A stretch of 64,000 nucleotides of DNA from Thalassotalea_H castellviae (GCF_031846185.1 NZ_JAVRIF010000003.1:310001-374000), one strand, 5' to 3'; shown: positions 31,712 through 41,000, counted from the stretch's first letter. A program made the numbers and translations. Notes: a model not told the origin generated them from the sequence alone.

Positions 31712-33295
31712 ATGACGACAAATAAAGATATTCATGATTCACGTATTTTAATTTTGGATTTCGGTTCACAATACACGCAGCTGATTGCACGTCGTGTTCG
31801 TGAAATTGGTGTTTACTGTGAGCTTTGGGCTTGGGATGTTACTGAAGCGCAAATTAAAGAATTCAATCCTACGGGGATTATTTTAGCTGGCGGCCCTGAG
31901 TCAGTGACAGAGCTGAATTCTCCACGTGCTCCTGAGTATGTATTTAATGCAGGCGTGCCTCTTTTGGGTGTGTGTTATGGCATGCAAACGATGGCAGAAC
32001 AATTAGGCGGCGGTGTTGAAGGTTCTGAACATAAAGAATTTGGTTATGCGTCAGTAGAAGTTATTGCAAAATCTGAATTATTAAAAAATATTGAAGATAA
32101 CGTGAGTGAAAATGGCAATGCGTTATTAGACGTGTGGATGAGCCATGGCGATAAAGTGTCAGCTATTCCTGAAGGTTTTACTACTATCGCGCAAACACCA
32201 AGTTGTAAATTTGCTGCAATGGCGCATGAAGAGAAAAAATTCTACGGTGTGCAATTTCATCCGGAAGTGACTCATACTAAACAAGGTATGCGTATGCTTG
32301 AGCATTTTGTCGTTGATATTTGTCAATGTGAAAAGCTATGGACGTCGGCGTCTATCATTGAAGACGCTATCGCTAAGATGAAAGCACAAGTCGGTGATGA
32401 CGAAGTGGTATTAGGTTTATCTGGAGGCGTTGATTCGTCAGTGGTTGCCATGCTTTTGCATCGCGCTATTGGCGATAAGTTAACCTGTGTTTTTGTTGAT
32501 AATGGTTTGCTTCGGTTAAATGAAGGTAAGCAAGTGATGGATATGTTCGGTGATCATTTTGGTCTCAATATTATCCATGTCGATGCTGAAAGTCGTTTTT
32601 TAGATAGGTTAGCCGGTGAGGCGGATCCTGAGAAAAAACGTAAAATTATCGGTAATGTATTTGTTGAAATCTTTGATGAAGAAGCAAGTAAGTTAACCAA
32701 TGCAAAATGGTTAGCACAAGGCACTATTTACCCAGATGTTATTGAATCAGCGGCTTCTGCAACGGGCAAAGCGCATGTGATCAAGTCGCACCATAATGTC
32801 GGTGGTTTACCTGAAGATATGGAACTTGGCCTAGTTGAACCATTACGTGAACTATTTAAAGATGAAGTCCGTAAAATTGGTTTAGAGTTAGGTTTACCTT
32901 ACGATATGCTGTATCGTCATCCATTCCCAGGTCCTGGTTTAGGTGTTCGAATTTTAGGTGAAGTGAAAAAAGAATATGCTGATTTACTGCGTCGTGCTGA
33001 TCATATTTTCATTGAAGAATTACACAAACATGATTTATACAAAAAAGTCAGTCAAGCGTTTACTGTATTCTTACCTGTGCGTTCGGTTGGCGTGATGGGG
33101 GATGCACGTAAATATGACTGGGTTGTAAGTTTACGTTGTGTTGAAACGATTGATTTTATGACCGCTCGTTGGTCTCATTTACCGTATGATTTCTTAGGGT
33201 TAGTGTCGAACCGTATTATTAATGAAATTGATGGTATTTCGCGCGTTGTTTACGATATCTCAGGTAAGCCGCCTGCGACTATTGAATGGGAATAA
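31712..33295 (+). CDS. guaA: GMP synthase (glutamine-hydrolysing)
   Basis: A 527-aa protein with a class I amidotransferase domain (nucleophile in 'GVCYGMQTMAEQLGG', His/Glu in 'FHPEVTHT'), the ATP-pyrophosphatase loop 'LSGGVDSSV', and the C-terminal dimerisation domain ending in 'PPATIEWE'. It converts XMP to GMP. It has its own terminator at 33440. Confidence 0.97.
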   Translation: MTTNKDIHDSRILILDFGSQYTQLIARRVREIGVYCELWAWDVTEAQIKEFNPTGIILAGGPESVTELNSPRAPEYVFNAGVPLLGVCYGMQTMAEQLGGGVEGSEHKEFGYASVEVIAKSELLKNIEDNVSENGNALLDVWMSHGDKVSAIPEGFTTIAQTPSCKFAAMAHEEKKFYGVQFHPEVTHTKQGMRMLEHFVVDICQCEKLWTSASIIEDAIAKMKAQVGDDEVVLGLSGGVDSSVVAMLLHRAIGDKLTCVFVDNGLLRLNEGKQVMDMFGDHFGLNIIHVDAESRFLDRLAGEADPEKKRKIIGNVFVEIFDEEASKLTNAKWLAQGTIYPDVIESAASATGKAHVIKSHHNVGGLPEDMELGLVEPLRELFKDEVRKIGLELGLPYDMLYRHPFPGPGLGVRILGEVKKEYADLLRRADHIFIEELHKHDLYKKVSQAFTVFLPVRSVGVMGDARKYDWVVSLRCVETIDFMTARWSHLPYDFLGLVSNRIINEIDGISRVVYDISGKPPATIEWE

Positions 33296-33349
33296 TTAAT
33301 TAAGCGTTGTTTAAACTTGCTGTAATTAACAACTTCATCGTCAAACGTA

Positions 33350-33375
33350 CTCACTGACTAACGTCTGCTCCGTGC
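33350..33375. repeat. Intergenic hairpin repeat, copy C
   Basis: CTCACTGACTAACGTCTGCT: core GAC/GTC with loop TAAC and the same CTCAC...GCTC frame as copies A and B; CTTGAATT follows as in copy A. Confidence 0.45.
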
Positions 33376-33439
33376 GATTTCCTTGAATTAGTCAATTACC
33401 TCTGCGTTAAAACATCACTTAACATATGTCTAAAGAAAT

Positions 33440-33463
33440 CCTCAAAGTTGAAAGGCCTTGAGG
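33440..33463 (+). terminator. Terminator of guaA
   Basis: CCTCAA (33440-33445) pairs with TTGAGG (33458-33463), followed by TTTTCTTTTTT. Confidence 0.75.
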
Positions 33464-33512
33464 TTTTCTTTTTTAAAGCAATATAAATAACCAAACCATG
33501 AAGTTAAAAGTT

Positions 33513-33782
33513 CTAGGGCGTGTTGATCGTTCAAGTTTGTTTTTGCAGCAATTTGCTTGGTATTTATACAAGGCAGCGCTTGCGCCGTGTAGTTATTCTA
33601 CTCAAGTCAAGCGTTAACACAGTAGAACGGCCAAACAGATGCTGCCGAAGGGTTCAACTAAACGCCTCCTGCTCTTTGTTACTTGAATTAACCATAGAAT
33701 GACTATGCAATAATCCAAGTGTCGCGATCAGAAGCCGTTTAATTTGAACGAAATTCATACAGCAAAGTTCAATACGCCCTAG
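33513..33782. mobile_element. MITE-like element with terminal inverted repeats, about 270 bp
   Basis: The element begins CTAGGGCGTGTTGA (33513) and its other end reads, inverted, CTAGGGCGTATTGA (ending 33782). CTAG at both ends may be the duplicated target. No complete transposase fits inside; the small open frames across it are chance. It separates guaA from the RidA-family gene and provides the sequence just upstream of that gene. A non-autonomous element mobilised by a related IS is the likely origin. Confidence 0.6.
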
Positions 33783-33804
33783 TAGGAAGGCGATAGGGGT
33801 AAAA

Positions 33805-34152
33805 ATGATAGAAAGATTAGAAACCAAACAACGCATGAGCCGTATTGTTAAACACAACGGCACGATATATTTATGTGGACAAGTGTGTGCAGATGCGTCA
33901 AAGGGGATTACTGAGCAAACGCAAACCATGTTAGATAAAGTTGAAACTTTGCTTGAGCAGGCCGGTAGCTCAAAAGAACATATGTTATCCGCCACTATTT
34001 ATTTAAAAACAATGGCTGACTTTGCAGCGATGAATGCAGTTTGGGATGCTTGGGTACCTCAAGGTTATGCACCGGCGAGAGCTTGTGTTGAAGCGGCAAT
34101 GGCACGTGATGTGTTATTAGTTGAGATTTCAGTAGTAGCGGCTGAAAAATAA
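33805..34152 (+). CDS. RidA-family (YjgF/Rid) protein
   Basis: A 115-aa protein of the Rid superfamily with the landmarks 'GTIYLCGQVCAD', 'HMLSATIYLKTMADFAAMNAVWDAWVP' and 'PARACVEAAMARDVLLVEIS'. In true RidA an Arg in the equivalent of 'VEVARLP' is needed for 2-aminoacrylate hydrolysis; here that position appears to be Met, so this is more likely one of the other Rid subfamilies. Ribosome site AGGGG lies upstream. The MITE-like element ends 22 bp before the start. Confidence 0.82.
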   Translation: MIERLETKQRMSRIVKHNGTIYLCGQVCADASKGITEQTQTMLDKVETLLEQAGSSKEHMLSATIYLKTMADFAAMNAVWDAWVPQGYAPARACVEAAMARDVLLVEISVVAAEK

Positions 34153-34197
34153 AGCGTTTTACAACGTTTACATTTTTTCTGTCCTGAAACACTATTC

Positions 34198-34225
34198 ACA
34201 CTACTGTAATAATTTACAGTGGTGT
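34198..34225 (+). terminator. Terminator of the RidA-family gene
   Basis: ACACTACTGTAA (34198-34209) pairs with TTACAGTGGTGT (34214-34225) with one wobble, followed by eight T. Confidence 0.8.
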
Positions 34226-34284
34226 TTTTTTTATGTATGCTTAATTTCTTTCTGGTGTGAATTTTATTAATTTAAGGATGAGTA

Positions 34285-34992
34285 ATGATAAAGTTGTATG
34301 GTTTTGGCAGTGCATTTGGCGTGATTGATGCGAGCCCATTTGTGGTTAAAGTTGATTTATTTTTAAAGCTTGCAGGCATCGATTATCAATTTGTCGCCGA
34401 TTTTAATAATTTAAAACAATCCCCTAAAAATAAATTGCCTTTTATAGATTATAAAGGTGAGAAAATTGCTGATTCTGCTTTTATTATTAAATACTTAACT
34501 GAAAAATATCAAATAAAACTTGATGATCACCTCAACGATGAACAACAGGCTCAACTGTCATTATATACTCACGCGTTAGATGAAAGTTTGTATTGGATCT
34601 TAGTATATTCTCGCTGGTCAAAAGAGGAAACTTGGCCTGTCATCAAAGAAGCCTTCTTTAACGAACTCCCACTCCCATTAAAGTGGTTTTTACCCAATAT
34701 GTTGCGTAAAGGTGTGGTTAAAACTCTAGCAAGACAAGGATTTGGCCGACATAGCGAGTCTGAATTACTCACTAAAGCAGTGGAACACTTTTCTGCCTTA
34801 TCAACTTTATTGGGCGATAAAGATTATTTTTTTGGTGAGCAAGCATGCTCTTTTGATGCCGTGGCTTATTCATCATTATGTCAATTTATCAGTGTCGATT
34901 ATTTTAATAACTTTAATCAGCAAGCTAGAAAATATAAAAATTTAGTCGATTACTGCCAACGTATTGAAGCAAAGTACTATTTAAACTCGTAA
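34285..34992 (+). CDS. Glutathione S-transferase-like protein
   Basis: A 235-aa protein with an N-terminal thioredoxin-fold GST domain ('SPFVVKVDLFLKLAGIDYQF', 'KNKLPFIDYKGEKIADSAFI') and a helical C-terminal domain. The pattern is closest to the metaxin/failed-axon-connection-type GSTs seen in bacteria. Substrate and enzymatic activity are unknown. Its stop overlaps the start of the recQ-like gene, so the two are probably co-transcribed. Confidence 0.78.
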   Translation: MIKLYGFGSAFGVIDASPFVVKVDLFLKLAGIDYQFVADFNNLKQSPKNKLPFIDYKGEKIADSAFIIKYLTEKYQIKLDDHLNDEQQAQLSLYTHALDESLYWILVYSRWSKEETWPVIKEAFFNELPLPLKWFLPNMLRKGVVKTLARQGFGRHSESELLTKAVEHFSALSTLLGDKDYFFGEQACSFDAVAYSSLCQFISVDYFNNFNQQARKYKNLVDYCQRIEAKYYLNS

Positions 34993-36935
34993 TGACAAAT
35001 AAACTTACCAGTTCGCTAAAAGAAATAGTTGGTTTTGATGATTTTCGTCAAGGGCAAGAACAAACTATTGTCCAATTACTGCAAGGCCATTCATCGTTAG
35101 CTATTTTTCCGACCGGCTCTGGAAAATCTTTATGCTATCAATTTACCGCAACGCAACTGCCACATTTAACCTTATTAGTGTCACCTTTATTAGCGTTAAT
35201 GAAAGATCAGTTAGCGTTTCTTGCAAGCAAAGGAATAGCTGCAGCCAGTATTGATTCAAGTTTAACCGCGGAGCAAAACCAACAAGTGATGGCCCAAGCA
35301 AGAAATGGTCAGTTAAAAGTATTAATGGTCTCGGTTGAGCGATTTAAAAATGAACGCTTTCGACAATTCATTAGCAAGGTGAAAATTTCAATGCTAGTGG
35401 TTGATGAAGCACATTGTATTTCTGAATGGGGTCATAATTTTCGTCCTGATTATTTAAAGTTACCATCCTATCAGCAAGCCTTAAATATTCCGTTAGTGTT
35501 ATTACTGACAGCGACAGCGACGAAGAAAGTAAAATTTGATATGGCGAATAAATTTGCCATATCGGCAGTTCACATAGTGCAAACAGGCTTTTACCGTAAA
35601 AATTTAACCTTATCGGTTATTCCTGTGCTTGAACATGAAAAAAATCAACAATTAATAACCGACATCCAGCAACAAATAGGATGCGGTATTGTGTATGTGA
35701 CTTTACAGCAAACGGCTGAGCAAGTGGCTGACTTTTTAGTGAAAAATGGTTTGAATGCACAGGCATATCATGCCGGTTTTGATAGTGAAATGCGTGCAGA
35801 AATCCAAGATAAATTTATGTCAGGCCACGTGGAAATTATTGTTGCTACTATCGCTTTTGGAATGGGGATTGATAAATCAGATATTCGCTTTGTTATTCAT
35901 TATGATTTACCAAAATCTATTGAAAACTATAGTCAGGAAATAGGACGAGCAGGGCGAGATGGTTTGCCATCAAATTGTATTACATTAGCAAACTTAGATG
36001 GTTTAAATACGGTTGAAAACTTTGTTTATGGTGATACCCCCGAATTAAGTGGTATTGAGCATGTGCTGAGCAATATCAAAGACGAAAAACAAGCTGGTCG
36101 CTGGGAATTACAGGGGTTAAGTTTGTCGAATGCCAGTAACATTCGTCAATTACCGATGAAAACACTGTTAGTGCAACTTGAACTTCATCAAGTCATTAAG
36201 CCACTGTATGCTTATTTTGCTGATTTTAAATATAAATTTATTACCACTCAAGATGAAATATTAAATGCCTTTGAAGGAGAACGTAAGGCGTTTCTTCAGG
36301 CGGTTTTTCAGTATACTCAGTTCAAAAAAGTATGGGGTGAACCTGATTTTGAGCAATTATTTCAACATTATCAATGTGAACGAAGTCGAGTGGTTGCTGC
36401 GCTAGAATATCTGCAAGAATTAGGACATATCGTATTAGAAACGAAAAAAATCACTGAAGTTTTTAGCGTTAACGACACCGCTTTATCGACACCATTGTTA
36501 GCTAAAAAATTACATGATTACTTTCTCGAAAAAGAGCAAAGTGAAATAAAAAGAATTGCCGCATTGGTTCGTTTTTTTGAATTAGAACAATGCTTGACTC
36601 ATCATCTATCGTTATACTTTGATGAACAAAGCTCGCCTTCCCATTGTGGTCATTGTTCTGTATGTAGTGGTCAGGTAGCAAAATTGACATATTCTTCCGT
36701 AGTAAACATGCCCAGTGATGAAATACTTAAAAAATATTTAGCAGAAGTAACTGAATTATTAAAAGCTAAAAGTCAAAATGACATCTCTGTTGAAACCTTA
36801 ACTCGATTTTTAACCGGCTTGATGGTGCCGTTATTCTCGCGGACTAAAGTGAAACAGCTTTCCGGATTTGCTTGTTGCCAGCATATACGCTTTCAAGAAG
36901 TGAAAAAGAAAATTCAGGCACTTAATATCGCGTAA
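34992..36935 (+). CDS. RecQ-family ATP-dependent DNA helicase
   Basis: A 647-aa SF2 helicase. Motif I 'FPTGSGKSLCYQF', motif II 'VVDEAHCISEWGHNFRPDY', motif III 'LTATATKK', and motif VI 'QEIGRAGRDGLPS' are all present. A zinc-binding cysteine cluster 'SHCGHCSVC' lies near residue 550. No HRDC domain is evident, so it is a RecQ-like paralogue rather than certain classical RecQ. It begins at TAATG overlapping the GST-like gene. Confidence 0.85.
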   Translation: MTNKLTSSLKEIVGFDDFRQGQEQTIVQLLQGHSSLAIFPTGSGKSLCYQFTATQLPHLTLLVSPLLALMKDQLAFLASKGIAAASIDSSLTAEQNQQVMAQARNGQLKVLMVSVERFKNERFRQFISKVKISMLVVDEAHCISEWGHNFRPDYLKLPSYQQALNIPLVLLLTATATKKVKFDMANKFAISAVHIVQTGFYRKNLTLSVIPVLEHEKNQQLITDIQQQIGCGIVYVTLQQTAEQVADFLVKNGLNAQAYHAGFDSEMRAEIQDKFMSGHVEIIVATIAFGMGIDKSDIRFVIHYDLPKSIENYSQEIGRAGRDGLPSNCITLANLDGLNTVENFVYGDTPELSGIEHVLSNIKDEKQAGRWELQGLSLSNASNIRQLPMKTLLVQLELHQVIKPLYAYFADFKYKFITTQDEILNAFEGERKAFLQAVFQYTQFKKVWGEPDFEQLFQHYQCERSRVVAALEYLQELGHIVLETKKITEVFSVNDTALSTPLLAKKLHDYFLEKEQSEIKRIAALVRFFELEQCLTHHLSLYFDEQSSPSHCGHCSVCSGQVAKLTYSSVVNMPSDEILKKYLAEVTELLKAKSQNDISVETLTRFLTGLMVPLFSRTKVKQLSGFACCQHIRFQEVKKKIQALNIA

Positions 36936-36971
36936 TTGACATTGAAAAAAGATTAAATAGTTAAGCAATAT

Positions 36972-38068
36972 TTAGCTTTCGGCTATTATATTAGATTGAA
37001 TAAAACAATTTCGACCTTGTTCTTTTGCTAAATATAGTGCTTTATCAGCATTTTTCACCATGGTTGTTTTATCACTTGTTTTTGAAACTTGTTCGAGATG
37101 AAAGCCAATAGAACATGTAACGTATTTCCCCGCCTTTCCTTTACCGTGTTTAACTTTTGCATTTTGCCATTGTTCAATGATGGCTTGAGCAAATTCGACA
37201 CACATGTTTTGGGTAACGTTAGAGATGATGACGATAAACTCTTCGCCGCCATATCTTGCCACGATATCTGCTTCTCGTTTAAATAATAAGGTTAAATTTT
37301 TAGCTTGAAGTTTTATTATTTTGTCGCCTTTCACATGACCATATCCATCGTTATAGTCCTTAAAATGGTCAAGGTCGATTAGAAAGACGCAAATAGATTG
37401 CTCTGTTCTTTTGTTTAAACACAGTTGTTCAGAAAATCGAGCTTCATAAGTACGTCGATTATAAATTTCAGTTAAGGGATCTGTTTGACTTAATTTTTCG
37501 AGGACAATATTCGCTTTTGAAAGTTTTTTAACGCAATTTCAACTTGTTTTACCCCCATTAAGCCGACGATTAATCCCACCAGGACAAAACCAAAATTAAC
37601 ACTATTTTGCGCACCATAAATTGGATAAGCAGTGATTAACAAGGCAAAACCTACAATGACAATGGCCGAAAAAGCAATGCCATATTTAAATGTTAATCTG
37701 AAGACAAATAAAGTAAATAAGCTATACATCACAGTTCCTTCATATGGGAACGCAAATTGCTCTATTTGCCAACAAGATAAAATAACCCAGTAGTTAACAT
37801 AGACAAGGCTTAACATAATGAAGAAGAGGATTTTTTGGTAATGTTTTAAAAATAAGGGATGAAAGCTGAACAACAAAAATAAGCCACATAAAGGTAGCTG
37901 CATCAATACTCTCGATTGAATATAAAGGCTTGATAAGCTTTCAGGCAATAATTCAAGATCGGCGATCATAAAAGCAGCCAGTAAAGCTGCGCCAATAATA
38001 ATAAGCAAGCGTACTTGTTTTAGCGAAAGGTTTGTTTGTTCTATTATTTGATTATATGAGCTTTTCAC
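36972..38068 (-). pseudogene. Membrane GGDEF diguanylate cyclase with a -1 frameshift
   Basis: The first frame (38068 to 37490) encodes about six membrane helices and stops after 'RILSSKN'. Shifting to -1 at AAAAAAC (37523-37529) restores the expected linker 'LSKANIVLEKLSQTDPLTEI' and a full GGDEF domain with 'DLDHFKDYNDGYGH' and 'ARYGGEEFIVI', ending at 36972. The catalytic GGEEF is intact. Either one A was lost in a homopolymer (mutation or assembly error), or the A AAA AAC heptamer, which lies in the correct phase, drives programmed frameshifting. It converges with the recQ-like gene. Confidence 0.7.
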
Positions 38069-38249
38069 ATGGCCATTTTATGAAAATATTTAACGTTATT
38101 AAAGACGAATATTCTTTAAATTTCAATTAAATACTGTGAAATTTTAAGTTTAAATGAATGATTCGCGATTTATTTTTTATATTTTTGTAATAAATTTGCA
38201 CAATAACAGACTACATGATTAAGAAAGTCATTTGCTAAAGGTGAACATT

Positions 38250-38510
38250 ATGGAAATTATTCAATTAATAGTATCAACCAGTGTTATTGTTGCAGGAATA
38301 CTACTCGTTGGTTTTCTCAATAAACGTTATGAGTTAGGGCTTGAGGATAATACATCTGGAGGCTGGGCATTTTCAAATTGTGCAAGTTATCCAAAACGTT
38401 TGGCAGAAAAAGATCAAATTATTAAGAATTTATCTGAAAGAGTAGCCGTTTTAGAAAAGTTAGTCACAGATCCACAAGAGCAATTAAAGCAAGAGATTGA
38501 TAGCTTATAA
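38250..38510 (+). CDS. Small membrane protein with coiled coil (86 aa)
   Basis: The ATG at 38250 is preceded by AAAGGTG at good spacing; an upstream in-frame Met is less likely. It has one N-terminal helix (IIQLIVSTSVIVAGILLVGFL), a short Gly/Trp/Cys region (GGWAFSNCASYPKR) and a C-terminal coiled coil (IIKNLSERVAVLEKLV). The shape recalls PspB-like or phage-shock-type proteins, but I do not recognise the family. It converges with slyD through a shared terminator. Confidence 0.65.
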   Translation: MEIIQLIVSTSVIVAGILLVGFLNKRYELGLEDNTSGGWAFSNCASYPKRLAEKDQIIKNLSERVAVLEKLVTDPQEQLKQEIDSL

Positions 38511-38551
38511 AGTGATGCAATCCCAATATATGTCTTTATAACCCCTGTTTT

Positions 38552-38585
38552 GTTGCCAAAAAAGCTGAAACACTTTTTTGGCAAC
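38552..38585. terminator. Bidirectional terminator between the small membrane gene and slyD
   Basis: GTTGCCAAAAAAG (38552-38564) pairs over 13 bp with CTTTTTTGGCAAC (38573-38585). Confidence 0.8.
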
Positions 38586-38594
38586 ATAGAGTTT

Positions 38595-39083
38595 TTAATG
38601 GCTATGACCACATCCGCCCTCGCCATGAACATGGCCATGAGCTAACTCTTCTTCAGTAGCGTCACGTACTTCTAATATTTCCACGTCAAATTTTAAATCA
38701 ATACCAGCTAACGGGTGATTACCATCGACAGTGATTTCATCTTCTTGTACGTCAACTACAATAACCGTTTGCTCGCCTTCATCCGTAGTTGCTCGAAGTT
38801 GAGTACCAACCTCTAAATCTTCAATTTCTGCAAACATTGCTTTAGGAACCGTTTGAACATAATCATCAAAACGCTGACCATATGCTTGCTCGGCGCTGAC
38901 TTCTACTTCAAATTTGTCACCTGCAACATGATCAACTAAAGCGTTTTCTAGGCCAGGAATTAAATAACCTGTGCCTTGGATAATTGATAACGGGCTATGA
39001 TCGTATGAACTGTCGATTAATGTGTCTTCGCTATCAGAAACGGCATAATGTAAAACGACAACTTTCTTATCTGTTATTTGCAT
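38595..39083 (-). CDS. slyD: FKBP-type peptidyl-prolyl isomerase SlyD
   Basis: A 162-aa protein with FKBP halves ('KVVVLHYAVSDSEDTLIDSS', 'GNHPLAGIDLKFDVEILEV') around an insert-in-flap domain, and a His/Cys-rich tail 'GHVHGEGGCGHSH' that binds nickel in SlyD. The tail is shorter than in E. coli. It is a cytoplasmic chaperone/isomerase and Ni metallochaperone. Confidence 0.92.
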   Translation of the reverse strand: MQITDKKVVVLHYAVSDSEDTLIDSSYDHSPLSIIQGTGYLIPGLENALVDHVAGDKFEVEVSAEQAYGQRFDDYVQTVPKAMFAEIEDLEVGTQLRATTDEGEQTVIVVDVQEDEITVDGNHPLAGIDLKFDVEILEVRDATEEELAHGHVHGEGGCGHSH

Positions 39084-39101
39084 GGGTTCTCCTAAAGGTA
39101 A

Positions 39102-40076
39102 TTATTCTTCATTAAGCGTATAAGGCAGATCAATGATGGAAAGCGAAGACGCAGGATGATCTTTTATACGTAATTGTGTGGATGACGTTATGTCGTTATT
39201 TAACACTGCTTGAATATAACATTGGCCATTATCGGCTTGGTAAATACTGGTTATATCCCCGGATTTACGCCAGTTTTCGCCTAACTGTTTTTCGATAACT
39301 TGGGTTTTTATTTCTCCCGTATTTTCACCTGAAAGGCTAAATAGGGCTTTTTTATTCTTGCCTAAATACTGCATACGAGCGACAGTTTCCTGTCCTAAAT
39401 AACAGCCTTTAGTAAAGCTAATTCCTTGTATCGCTTGCATATTTAACATTTGTGGCACGTACTCATTGTCGCTTTGTAATGTTAACGATGGGATCCCTTC
39501 AAGGATCTCGAGTAATGTCCATACCTGACTTGAAAATACAGGAAATTCAAAACTGGTCATTAAGGTGTTGATATTTTCTGTTTCATCAATCATTAAGTAA
39601 CGGGTCACTTTGCCAGCTATATAAACTAATGTGGTTGTATCTTGTTGAATGACCGGCGTTAAGTTATCAGGAATTTGAGTAAACTTCGTTTTTAATTTTT
39701 CTGTTGCTTGCTCGCCGACTACTGCGATAAAACTTAGTTGATCAGCGGGCAATATTTCAACTTTGGCAAAAACGCCAAATTTTTTCAATTCAGCCAATGA
39801 TCCTTCAAGGGTTGATTTAGGTTGAAATAAAAGATGTTGTTGCTGACGATTAAATAAACGAAAACAAGAAAAAACTTTTCCTTTCGCATTACAGTGCGCA
39901 CCATTTAGCAAACTTTTTTGCTCAAGTTCATTTACATCACAAGTGACTTGTCCTTGTAAATATTTACTTTGCTCTTCACCCATTAATGAAATTGCAGAGT
40001 AATCGTCCAATGAAATCAAGTAATTATTGGGTAAATTCTCTAATGAGGGCTTTGTTGTGTCTATTGTGATTGTCAT
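39102..40076 (-). CDS. ygfZ: tRNA-modifying/folate-binding protein YgfZ
   Basis: A 324-aa protein of the YgfZ/GcvT-like family, with the conserved 'KGCYLGQE' Cys motif and the opening 'SLDDYSAISLMGEEQSKYLQGQ'. YgfZ supports Fe-S enzymes such as MiaB in a folate-dependent way. It is divergent from sdhE, the classical arrangement, and 18 bp upstream of slyD on the same strand. Confidence 0.92.
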   Translation of the reverse strand: MTITIDTTKPSLENLPNNYLISLDDYSAISLMGEEQSKYLQGQVTCDVNELEQKSLLNGAHCNAKGKVFSCFRLFNRQQQHLLFQPKSTLEGSLAELKKFGVFAKVEILPADQLSFIAVVGEQATEKLKTKFTQIPDNLTPVIQQDTTTLVYIAGKVTRYLMIDETENINTLMTSFEFPVFSSQVWTLLEILEGIPSLTLQSDNEYVPQMLNMQAIQGISFTKGCYLGQETVARMQYLGKNKKALFSLSGENTGEIKTQVIEKQLGENWRKSGDITSIYQADNGQCYIQAVLNNDITSSTQLRIKDHPASSLSIIDLPYTLNEE

Positions 40077-40241
40077 AGCAGCTTAAAAAATATCAAAACA
40101 TGACATAGTAATAGGGGCGAGAGTGTAAAAATGCAAGCGTTAGACTAAACTATAATTTACACTTTTCTTGTTATCAAATGATGGCGTTCAAGCCGTTGAG
40201 TTTGTTACAATAGCAGCAATATTGAGAACCAAGGGTGTACT

Positions 40242-40505
40242 ATGTTAACTGTAGGGTCGGTAGAAAAAGACAAATCAAGATTAAAATGGGCGTGCCGCCG
40301 TGGCATGTTAGAGCTTGATGTGCTGTTTATGCCGTTTGTCGATGAAGCTTGGGAACATTTATCAGATGAAAACAAAGCAATCTTTGAGCGTTTATTAGTT
40401 TGCCAAGATCCTGAACTTTTCGCTTGGTTTATGGGACATGAGGAATGTAAGGATGCAGAACTCAACTCAATGGTGCAATTTATACTCGGGAGAGTCAAAG
40501 TATAA
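40242..40505 (+). CDS. sdhE: FAD assembly factor SdhE
   Basis: An 87-aa protein with the RGMLELD (RGxxE) motif required for flavinylation of succinate dehydrogenase, and the helical fold typical of the family ('PFVDEAWEHLSDENKAIFERL'). It is divergent from ygfZ and overlaps the ygfX-like gene. Confidence 0.93.
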   Translation: MLTVGSVEKDKSRLKWACRRGMLELDVLFMPFVDEAWEHLSDENKAIFERLLVCQDPELFAWFMGHEECKDAELNSMVQFILGRVKV

Positions 40506-40965
40506 TATCCGGTTAGTTAAATCGTCTAATCAACAGGCAATTCAGTACTGCATTGAGGCGATAACTTTATTGTTTGTTTGCTACATTATTCATCAGCTTT
40601 ATATGCTGGCTATTATTGCATCTCCCCTTAAATCAACGGTGAATATTGCGTTAATTTTATTTATCGTGATTATTGTCATGAAAGGTTATCATCGCTTACC
40701 AAAGCATCAAATTAAGTATTTGGTATTGCACAATGATGGTTTAATAGATTGTGATCGCCATAGTCAATTATCGTTACACATGAATAGTCGTATCGGTTGG
40801 TTTGGTTGTTGGCTCATTTTAATTGATAGTCGTTCGAAACAGCTTGTTAATCCAATTAAACTTTTTATTTTTAAAGATAGTCTTTCCCCGCGAGATTATT
40901 GTCGGTTATCACGAGTTGTTTTATCGAATCATCGTAAAAAATCTACTTCACCTTCATCTCATTAA
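40453..40965 (+). CDS. YgfX-like inner-membrane protein
   Basis: The start is set at 40453 inside the 3' end of sdhE, because AGGAATGTAAGG precedes it; this gives 170 aa. It has two hydrophobic segments (about residues 35-75) and a C-terminal soluble part. Position and topology match YgfX (CptA), which is encoded directly after SdhE and was described as a partner influencing MreB/FtsZ. Sequence similarity is weak, as is usual for YgfX. Confidence 0.65.
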   Translation: MQNSTQWCNLYSGESKYNIRLVKSSNQQAIQYCIEAITLLFVCYIIHQLYMLAIIASPLKSTVNIALILFIVIIVMKGYHRLPKHQIKYLVLHNDGLIDCDRHSQLSLHMNSRIGWFGCWLILIDSRSKQLVNPIKLFIFKDSLSPRDYCRLSRVVLSNHRKKSTSPSSH

Positions 40966-41000
40966 AACAAAAGGGTGCTTTCTAACCTTAGGTGTGTAAA

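Noticed and set aside
33520..33995. Open frames of 60 aa (+) and 113 aa (-) over the MITE and RidA-family start
   Set aside because: They lie on a non-coding repeat element or antisense to a clear Rid gene and show no protein-like pattern.
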